64,000 nt of DNA, from the NCBI GenBank assembly GCA_964242415.1, contig CAXTAT010000008.1, forward strand, positions 62,001 through 126,000. Direction: 5' to 3'. Positions 58,153 through 64,000 of this stretch are shown in pieces. Positions within the stretch are counted from its first letter, which is position 1. Each line of letters opens with the position of its first letter. Source of the DNA: DASWOJ01 sp964242415 (GTDB lineage: Bacteria; Pseudomonadota; Alphaproteobacteria; Acetobacterales; Acetobacteraceae). A program made the position numbers and the translations under genes. The notes under the pieces are model-generated. The model saw only the letters and a list, made by a program, of their open reading frames with translations. It did no database searches and was not told where the DNA came from.

Positions 58153-60602
58153 CGCAGGACGCCGCCCGTCGCCTTTGCCACGGCGGCCACCACCTTGGCG
58201 CTGGCCGCCTCGATCTCGGCGTCGGTCAGGGTGTGCTCGCGGGGTTGCAGGACGACGTCCACCGCGACCGATTTCTGGCCCTGCGGGACTTTGTCGCCCT
58301 CGTACACGTCGAACAGGCTGGCCCCGGACACCAGCGCTCGGTCCGCCCCGCGTGCGGCCCGCAGCACGGCGTCGGCGGGCGTCGCAGCCGCCACCAGGAA
58401 GGCGAAGTCCCGCCGGACCGGCTGGAACTGCGGCAGGTCCGGCGCGGCGCGGCGGCGGCGCTTCGGCTCCGGGATGCGGTCCAAGAAGACCTCGAACGCT
58501 GCCGCCGGGCCAGCCAGGTCCAGGGCTTGCAGCACGCCCGGGTGCAGCTCGCCGAACGTCGCCAGCACCAGCTTCGGCCCCTGCCGCACCACGCCGGAGC
58601 GGCCCGGGTGGTAGAAGACCGGCGCATCGGCGGTCACGCCCAGGCTGTCCATCGGCAGCCCCAGCGCGGCTAGCACATCGAGCACTATCGCCTTCGCATC
58701 CATTGCGCCCATCGGCCGCGCGGGCGCCAGCGGATGCCGCGGCGTGTGCCCGGCCAGCACGCCCGCGGCCACCACTTGCTGCGCGTCGGGCGCGAAGGCC
58801 GGGCCGACCTCGAACAGGCGGGCGTCGGGCCAGCCGCGGGCGGCGTTGCGCTGGGCGGCCTGCGCCAGGGTGGCGACGGGGGTGGCGCGCAACTGGTCCA
58901 GGTCGGATGCGATGGGGTTCAGCAGCCGCAGGGACTCCGGCACGTTGCCGAATGCCGCCGCGGCGCGGCTGTCCATGAAGCTGAACGACACGCACTCCAG
59001 CAGCCCGGCGGCGGCCAGGGTGCGCCGGGCCAACGCCGTGCGGGCCTGGCGCGGCGTCAGCACGGCGGGCGGGACGGCGGACAGGCGGGGGAGGGACACG
59101 GCGGGGATGTTGTCCAGGCCGTGCAGGCGCAGCACTTCTTCTACCAGGTCGCACTCGGCCTCCACGGCGGCGCAGCCTTGGGCGGCGGCGGCGGCCTGGG
59201 CGGGGGGCAGGCCGGGCGCCTGGTCCAGCACGATGGGCGCGGCGATGTCGTTGCGCCAGGACGGGACGGCGACCTTCACCGCGGCCTCGGTGCGGGACTG
59301 GACGGTGAAGCCCAGGCCTTGCAGGGATGCCACGGCGGCGTTGGGTGCGATGGCCAGGCCGCCCAGGGTCTCCAGCCGCTCGAACCGCAGCGTGGCGCTG
59401 CGCTGCCAGGCCGGCTCGGCACCGGCGGATACAACCGCGCTGGCCGTGCCGCCGCAGAGGCCCTGGATCATCCGGGTGGCCGCGTCCAGGGCGTCGGGCA
59501 GCAGCGCCGGGTCGATGCCGCGCTCGAACCGCTGGCGGGCGTCGGAGGTGATGGCGTGGCGGCGGCCGGTCAGCGCCACGCGCACTGGGTCGAACAGGGC
59601 GCATTCGATGAACACGCCCGTTGTTGCCTCGGTGCAGCCGGTCGCCTCGCCGCCGATCACGCCGGCCAGGGACTGCACCCCGGCGCTGTCGGCGATGACG
59701 CAATCCGCCGGGTCCGCGACGTAGTCCTTGCCGTTTAGCGCCCGGAACGTCTCGCCCGCGCCGGGGCGGAAGCGCAGTACGCCGCCCTGCACCTTGTCGG
59801 CGTCGAAGACGTGCAGGGGGCGGCCGAGGTCGAAGGTGAAGAAGTTGGTGATGTCCACCAGCGCGCTGATCGGGCGCAGGCCGATGGAGAGGAGGCGGCG
59901 TTGCAGCCACTCCGGGCTGGCGCCGTTGCGGACGCCGCGGACGGTGCGGCCCAGCACCCAGGGGCACGCCTCGGGCATGTCTATGGCCCATGTGACGGTG
60001 CTGGGGCCATCGCCCGCCACCGCCGCCGGCGCCCAGGGCCGCAGCGTGCCCAGCCCGGCCGCCGCCAGGTCCCGCGCCACGCCGCGCACGGCCAGCGCGT
60101 CGCCGCGGTTGGGGGTCACGCCGATCTCGATGACGGGATCGTCCAGCCCGGCCCATGCGGCATACGGCGTGCCGACGGGCGCACCCTCGGGCAGGTCCAC
60201 GATCCCCGCGTGGTCCTCGCCCAGCCCCATCTCCCGCAGGCTGAGCAGCATGCCGGCGCTCTCGACCCCGCGAATTTCGCCCACCTTGAGCGTGATGCCG
60301 CTGCCGGGGATAAAGCTGCCCGGCGGCGCGAACACCGCCAGCATCCCCGTCCGCGCGTTCGGCGCCCCGCACACGACGGACACCACGCCTTCGCCGGTGT
60401 CCACCTTGCACGCCCGCAGCCGGTCGGCGTTGGGGTGCTGCACCGCCTCCATCACCCGGGCGATGCGGAAGGGGGCCAGCGCGGCGCCGGGGTTCTCGAC
60501 GCCTTCCAACTCAAGCCCGATGGCGGTCAGCCGGTCGGTGATGGCGTCCAGGCCGGCGCCGGTGTCCAGGTGGGTGCGCAGCCAGCTCAGCGAGAACTTC
60601 AT
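58149..60602 (-). CDS. pheT: Phenylalanyl-tRNA synthetase beta subunit
   Basis: An 817-residue beta subunit. The N-terminal tRNA-binding EMAP-like domain (VMEAVQHPNADRLRACKVDT) lies at residues ~45-150, then the B3/B4 editing region (VTPNRGDALAVRGVARDLAA; ITSDARQRFERGIDPALLPD). B5 and the core synthetase fold follow, and the C-terminal FDX-ACB domain ends FLVAAATPADAVLRAARG. ATG 60602 overlaps the pheS stop (ATGA). Charged Phe-tRNA requires both subunits, so the coupling fits. Confidence 0.97.
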   Translation of the reverse strand: MKFSLSWLRTHLDTGAGLDAITDRLTAIGLELEGVENPGAALAPFRIARVMEAVQHPNADRLRACKVDTGEGVVSVVCGAPNARTGMLAVFAPPGSFIPGSGITLKVGEIRGVESAGMLLSLREMGLGEDHAGIVDLPEGAPVGTPYAAWAGLDDPVIEIGVTPNRGDALAVRGVARDLAAAGLGTLRPWAPAAVAGDGPSTVTWAIDMPEACPWVLGRTVRGVRNGASPEWLQRRLLSIGLRPISALVDITNFFTFDLGRPLHVFDADKVQGGVLRFRPGAGETFRALNGKDYVADPADCVIADSAGVQSLAGVIGGEATGCTEATTGVFIECALFDPVRVALTGRRHAITSDARQRFERGIDPALLPDALDAATRMIQGLCGGTASAVVSAGAEPAWQRSATLRFERLETLGGLAIAPNAAVASLQGLGFTVQSRTEAAVKVAVPSWRNDIAAPIVLDQAPGLPPAQAAAAAQGCAAVEAECDLVEEVLRLHGLDNIPAVSLPRLSAVPPAVLTPRQARTALARRTLAAAGLLECVSFSFMDSRAAAAFGNVPESLRLLNPIASDLDQLRATPVATLAQAAQRNAARGWPDARLFEVGPAFAPDAQQVVAAGVLAGHTPRHPLAPARPMGAMDAKAIVLDVLAALGLPMDSLGVTADAPVFYHPGRSGVVRQGPKLVLATFGELHPGVLQALDLAGPAAAFEVFLDRIPEPKRRRRAAPDLPQFQPVRRDFAFLVAAATPADAVLRAARGADRALVSGASLFDVYEGDKVPQGQKSVAVDVVLQPREHTLTDAEIEAASAKVVAAVAKATGGVLR

Positions 60603-61669
60603 GCCACGCCCTCGTGCAGCGCCACGGGGGCCAGCGGGTTGAAGCCGTAATGCCGCAGCCAGCGCATGTCGCCCTCGTAGAACGGCCGCAGGTCCGGGAT
60701 GCCGTGCTTGAGCATCGTCACCCGGTCCACCCCCATGCCGAACGCGAACCCCTGCCACACCCGGGGGTCCAGCCCGACGTTGGCCAGCACGCGCGGATGC
60801 ACCATGCCGCTGCCCAGGATCTCCAGCCAGTCGCCGCCGGCGCCCAGGTCCCCGGTGCGGCGGTTCCAGCCGATGTCCACCTCCATGCTCGGCTCGGTGA
60901 ACGGGAAATAGCTGCTGCGGAAGCGCACCGGGAGGGTGGCGATGCCGAAGAAGGCGCGCAGGAAGTCGGTCAGGCAGCCCTTGAGGTGGCCCAGGGTGAT
61001 GCCCTGGTCGATCACCAGGCCCTCGCACTGGTGGAACACCGGGCTGTGCGTGGCGTCGTGGTCGGCGCGGTAGACGCGGCCGGGGGCGATCACCCGCAGG
61101 GGTGGCGGCTGGCTCAGCATGGAGATGATCTGCACGTCGCTGGTCTGGGTGCGCAGGAGGAGCGGGCGGCCGTCGCGGGTGCCGGGCAGGTAGAACGTGT
61201 CGTGGTCGGCGCGGGCCGGGTGGTGCGCAGGGATGTTCAGCGCGCCGAAGTTGAACCAGTCGGTCTGCACGTCCAGGCCCTCGCCGACGGTGAAGCCCAT
61301 GGCGCCGAAGATGGCGGCCATTTCGTCCATCGTGCGGGTCAGGGGGTGGATGGCGCCGGCGGGGTGGGGCAGGGGGGGGAGGGACACGTCGATGCGCTCG
61401 CCGGCCAGGCGTGCGTGCAGCGCCGCTGCGTCCAGGCTGGCGCGGTGCGTCTCGAATAGTGCCGTCAGCTCATCCTTCAACTGGTTGAGCCGGGCGCCGC
61501 GGGTGCGACGCTCCTCGGGGGAGACCTTGCCGAGTTCCTTTAGCAAGCCGGTCAGGCGGCCCTGTTTCCCCAGCGTGCCGACGCGCACGGCATCCCAAGC
61601 GCGCAGGTCGGTGGCGCCGGCCAGCGCGGCTTCGGTTTCGTCGCGCAGGGCTTGCAGGTCGTCGGTCAT
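60599..61669 (-). CDS. pheS: Phenylalanyl-tRNA synthetase alpha subunit
   Basis: A 356-residue class II synthetase. N-terminal coiled coil is followed by motif 2 (PLRVIAPGRVYRADHDATHS then PVFHQCEGLVID) and motif 3 (GFAFGMGVDRVTMLKHGI). The loop usually LLRTHTSPVQ reads LLRTQTSDVQIISM here, a conservative but uncommon form. The active-site residues FHQCEG are present. It begins 84 nt after rplT. A hairpin terminator at 61691-61720 lies in the gap and may attenuate pheS transcription. Confidence 0.97.
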   Translation of the reverse strand: MTDDLQALRDETEAALAGATDLRAWDAVRVGTLGKQGRLTGLLKELGKVSPEERRTRGARLNQLKDELTALFETHRASLDAAALHARLAGERIDVSLPPLPHPAGAIHPLTRTMDEMAAIFGAMGFTVGEGLDVQTDWFNFGALNIPAHHPARADHDTFYLPGTRDGRPLLLRTQTSDVQIISMLSQPPPLRVIAPGRVYRADHDATHSPVFHQCEGLVIDQGITLGHLKGCLTDFLRAFFGIATLPVRFRSSYFPFTEPSMEVDIGWNRRTGDLGAGGDWLEILGSGMVHPRVLANVGLDPRVWQGFAFGMGVDRVTMLKHGIPDLRPFYEGDMRWLRHYGFNPLAPVALHEGVA

Positions 61670-61686
61670 CGGAGGTCCATCTCAAG

Positions 61687-61720
61687 GCAAAAGGGCCGCT
61701 CCCCTGCGGGAACGGCCCTT
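61687..61720 (-). terminator. Rho-independent terminator or attenuator between rplT and pheS
   Basis: On the minus strand AAGGGCCG pairs with CGGCCCTT (8 bp, extended inward by CCC/GGG), followed by TTTTG. The stem is 33 nt after the rplT stop and 18 nt before the pheS start. A strong hairpin inside an operon suggests partial read-through, as in attenuation of pheST in other bacteria. No Phe-rich leader peptide was found before pheS in the 84-nt gap. Confidence 0.75.
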
Positions 61721-61752
61721 CTTTATGGCGTCTGGCGTTGGTCGGCCAGGGA

Positions 61753-62163
61753 CTACAGCGCGGGGGCTGGGTGCATCTCCGCGGGGTGCGTGACGACCGG
61801 GGCCGAGGCGGCCATGACGGCTTGCACCTGCTTTACGACCTCGGCGAACGTCGCCGGGTCGTCGTAGGCGATGGCGGCCAGCACCTTGCGATCCATCTCG
61901 ATCCCCGTCGCCTTCAGCCCGGCCATGAAGCGGCTGTAGGTGATGCCACGCTCCCGCACCGCGGCGTTGATGCGCTGTATCCACAGGCCGCGGAAGTCGC
62001 GCTTCTTCTGCCGGCGGTCGCGGTAGGCGTATTGGAGGGACTTCTCCAGCCGCTCCAATGCGATGCGGTAGTTGGTGCTGCTGCGGCCGACGAAGCCCTT
62101 GCTGGCGTCGAGGACTTTCTTGTGCCGGGCGTGGGTGGTTACGCCCCGTTTTACGCGTGCCAT
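61753..62163 (-). CDS. rplT: 50S ribosomal protein L20
   Basis: A 136-residue ribosomal protein, with a C-terminal extension of ~18 residues (MAASAPVVTHPAEMHPAPAL) beyond the ~118 of E. coli L20. Basic N-terminus MARVKRGVTTHARHKKVLDA and FRGLWIQRINAAVRERGITY are diagnostic. It follows rpmI by 12 nt and precedes a terminator hairpin and pheS. Confidence 0.97.
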   Translation of the reverse strand: MARVKRGVTTHARHKKVLDASKGFVGRSSTNYRIALERLEKSLQYAYRDRRQKKRDFRGLWIQRINAAVRERGITYSRFMAGLKATGIEMDRKVLAAIAYDDPATFAEVVKQVQAVMAASAPVVTHPAEMHPAPAL

Positions 62164-62175
62164 GCTTCTGCCCCC

Positions 62176-62379
62176 TTATGCGATGCCGTACGGCGCCCAC
62201 TGCTTGACGGTCAGGCCGTCAGCGTGGGTGAGCGTCTGGCTGCCGCGGTTGGCGCGCTTGGACTTTTGGGTGCGGGCCATGAGGTTGTGGCGCTTCTTGC
62301 CGGGTCCGGCGAGCACCTTGCCGGTGGCGGTGATCTTGAACCGCTTCTTGACGGAGCTTTTGGTCTTGAGCTTGGGCAT
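62176..62379 (-). CDS. rpmI: 50S ribosomal protein L35
   Basis: A 67-residue ribosomal protein. MPKLKTKSSVKKRFKITATG then KKRHNLMARTQKSKRANRGS are diagnostic. ATG 62379 has AGGAG 7 nt upstream. The usual infC (IF-3) gene upstream of rpmI is not present; the next genes upstream are on the other strand. The order rpmI-rplT-pheS-pheT is conserved otherwise. Confidence 0.97.
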   Translation of the reverse strand: MPKLKTKSSVKKRFKITATGKVLAGPGKKRHNLMARTQKSKRANRGSQTLTHADGLTVKQWAPYGIA

Positions 62380-62600
62380 TTGGGTCTCCTGTGCTGGACC
62401 TGCCGGCGCCGGGGTGGCGGCTGCGCAGGCGTCGCGGCCGGGCATGCCCGTTCCAGGCCCGGTCTCGCTGACTTGAGGGGGCAGCGTATAGGGGAGGGGG
62501 CGGGGGGATGCAAGGCTGGGAGAAGACCCGGTTCGTCGTCGCCATGGCGCATGTTGCTGGCATATCCAAGGGGGTGCGCTGTCATGGGGGGTGCGCTGTC

Positions 62601-62849
62601 ATGCCGCCGTCCACTTCCCCGCCGCGCCGGGTCCGGCTGTTCCGCAACAATCGGAGCCAAGCCATCCGCATCCCGGTGGAGCTTGAGTTGCCGGGCACCG
62701 AGGCCCTCATTCGTTGGGATGGGACGCGCCTGATCATCGAGCCGGTGCGCCAGGCGGGACTGGCTGCCCTGCTGGTGAGCTGGACGCCGCTGGACAATGA
62801 TCTTCCGGAGCCAGAAGACCCGCCGCCGCCGCCGCGGGACATTTTTTGA
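62601..62849 (+). CDS. vapB: VapB-type antitoxin (AbrB fold)
   Basis: An 82-residue protein. The core RVRLFRNNRSQAIRIPVELE is the AbrB/MazE-like swapped-hairpin DNA-binding fold of VapB antitoxins, and the C-terminus (LVSWTPLDNDLPEPEDPPPP) is the toxin-binding tail. Its TGA overlaps the start of the next frame (TTGA), as for an intact vapBC pair. ATG 62601 is preferred; an open frame extends to 62508 without a signal. The partner toxin is truncated, so this may be an orphan antitoxin. Confidence 0.85.
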   Translation: MPPSTSPPRRVRLFRNNRSQAIRIPVELELPGTEALIRWDGTRLIIEPVRQAGLAALLVSWTPLDNDLPEPEDPPPPPRDIF

Positions 62850-63058
62850 CCGTGCGCTACATGCTGGACACCAACATCGTCAGCGAGCTGATCCGCAACC
62901 CTGGCAGACGCGCCACGGAGCGTGCCAAGCAGGCCGGGAACCCTGTCTGCACCAGGCTGCGAGGCGGACGTGTCCAGATAAGCCGTTACTCTGGCGGAGG
63001 CTGGTGCGAGGCGAGCATTGCAGACACGTCGCGACGCAGGTTCGGCGCGACGCCGTAA
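62846..63058 (+). pseudogene. vapC: VapC-type toxin (PIN domain), truncated
   Basis: It begins with TTG 62846 (overlapping the vapB stop). It encodes MTVRYMLDTNIVSELIRNPG, the PIN-domain start with the first acidic catalytic residue, then NPVCTRL. After about 62960 the sequence no longer looks like PIN: a normal VapC of ~130 residues would continue with further acidic motifs, which are missing. The last ~70 nt of the frame overlap the end of the Sel1 gene on the other strand. A deletion removed the toxin body. Confidence 0.8.
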
Positions 63059-63948
63059 ATCATGTCCACAAGCTTCTGCGACTTGGCGCGGGCGGCTGGG
63101 TCCGGGTCGGTCCCAGCCGAGACGCTGCCCCAATAGGCTGCCTTGACAGCGGGGTCCGTCCGCAGCGACGGGCCGGACGCTGGACCCGCCGGGACCAGTG
63201 CAGCGGCGAAGTAGTATCCCGCGAGCAGCCCCGGCGCCCTTGGCTGGCCCCGCAAAGCGGCAGCGTGCCACAGTATGGCGGCGCGCGGATGATCCTGCGG
63301 CACGCCGTCGCCGTTCCAATGCTGCTGGCCCAGCAACAGGGACGCGTTGGCTTGTCCTTGGGCGGCTGCCTTCCCAAACCAGCGTGCGGCCTCGGCTGGG
63401 TCATGCGGGACGCCGTTGCCGCTCAGGTACATCTGGCCGAGGTCGGTTTGGGCATCGGCAACCCCCAGGTCGGCGCTGCGGCGGCAGAGTGCGGCGGCCT
63501 TGGCCGGGTCGGGTGCGACGCCCTGGCCTAGCAGGTACTGGTTTCCCAGCGCACAGAACGCAATTGGCAGGCCGCGGCTGCCTGCGGCGGTGTAGAGCTG
63601 TGCCGACTGGGCATAATCCCGGTCCCGGCCGTCCGCATTGTGATAGCAGTCGCCCAGCATTTCCGTGGCTAAGGCGTCCCCGCCCTGCTCGGCTTTCGCA
63701 AACTCATCGCAGGCTCGGGCGTGGTCCTTTGGCACTCCGGCGCCGGCCCACAGCAGCAGGCCGATGCCCTGTGCCCCGGCGGCGCTGCCCTGCTGTTCCA
63801 ACCCGCGATAGATCGCGCTGGACATGGCATAGTCGCCCCGGCTGTTCGCAGCCTTGGCGCGGCCCAACGCCTCGGCCTCCGTCTCGGCATGGGCGGGGAG
63901 GCTGAACAGCGCGAGGATGATGGCGGCGAGACAGGCGTGGTGCTGCAT
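62986..63948 (-). CDS. Secreted Sel1-repeat protein
   Basis: A 320-residue exported protein. The signal peptide (MQHHACLAAIILALFSLPAH) is followed by at least five Sel1/TPR-like repeats of ~36 residues, such as GIGLLLWAGAGVPKDHARAC, LGNQYLLGQGVAPDPAKAAA, and AQTDLGQMYLSGNGVPHDPA. Such scaffolds mediate protein-protein contacts, often in the periplasm. The 3' end overlaps the truncated vapC. Function is unknown. Confidence 0.88.
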   Translation of the reverse strand: MQHHACLAAIILALFSLPAHAETEAEALGRAKAANSRGDYAMSSAIYRGLEQQGSAAGAQGIGLLLWAGAGVPKDHARACDEFAKAEQGGDALATEMLGDCYHNADGRDRDYAQSAQLYTAAGSRGLPIAFCALGNQYLLGQGVAPDPAKAAALCRRSADLGVADAQTDLGQMYLSGNGVPHDPAEAARWFGKAAAQGQANASLLLGQQHWNGDGVPQDHPRAAILWHAAALRGQPRAPGLLAGYYFAAALVPAGPASGPSLRTDPAVKAAYWGSVSAGTDPDPAARAKSQKLVDMIYGVAPNLRRDVSAMLASHQPPPE

Positions 63949-64000
63949 GATGATGGGGGCAAATCCCGATTGGGTCCGGCTGATGGGAACAAGACATGCA

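Overview
This window is about 64 kb of very GC-rich bacterial DNA. The gene content points to an alphaproteobacterium, most likely Acetobacteraceae (Rhodospirillales). The evidence is mutS overlapping glnD, a cysE / two desulfurases / 2Fe-2S ferredoxin / mnmA run, a bactofilin, a malic enzyme-phosphotransacetylase hybrid, and a small secreted alanine/proline-rich protein of a type common in Acetobacteraceae. Genus and species cannot be read from the sequence. One 100-N scaffold gap lies at 12643-12742.

Layout. 1-8433: a peptide/nickel-type ABC uptake locus (truncated binding protein, DppB, DppC, DppD, DppF, second binding protein), interrupted by a frameshifted hydrolase and a probable toxin-antitoxin pair. 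8682-12428: SDR protein, hotdog thioesterase, CopC/CopD copper proteins. 12815-23918: hybrid histidine kinase, glnD, mutS, then divergently maeB and an MHS-family symporter. 24260-27021: a phosphate-binding-like/OmpA fusion and a microbial rhodopsin. 27420-30755: secreted aldolase-like protein, Tat-type metallo-beta-lactamase-fold protein, bactofilin, EI24 membrane protein. 30898-43470: sugar/nucleoside kinase, a broken secreted protein, bcp-glnE, YhdP-like AsmA protein, haloacid dehalogenase, tyrS, an inward-rectifier K+ channel and a hydrolase. 43762-48403: sulfur supply and tRNA thiolation (cysE, two desulfurases, ferredoxin, mnmA) followed by a CAU tRNA. 48715-53216: peroxiredoxin, DHA2 exporter, cobA, YbiB-like protein. 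53040-55097: a low-GC block with a ClpP-like periplasmic protein and gene debris, ending at tRNA-Ser. 55229-63948: lepA, two small secreted proteins, a decayed HTH gene, rpmI-rplT-pheS-pheT, a vapB with a truncated vapC, and a Sel1-repeat protein.

Themes. GlnD and GlnE, the two signal-transducing enzymes of nitrogen control, are both here but in separate operons. CysE, the desulfurases and MnmA form a plausible serine-to-cysteine-to-thiouridine route. Two families of intergenic palindromic repeats recur at operon ends; one copy has become the C-terminus of a protein.

The most unusual gene is the rhodopsin at 26215-27021. It keeps the Schiff-base lysine and the helix-C aspartate and threonine, but has alanine where proton pumps usually carry the cytoplasmic proton donor (a D-T-A triad), and asparagine in place of the proteorhodopsin histidine.
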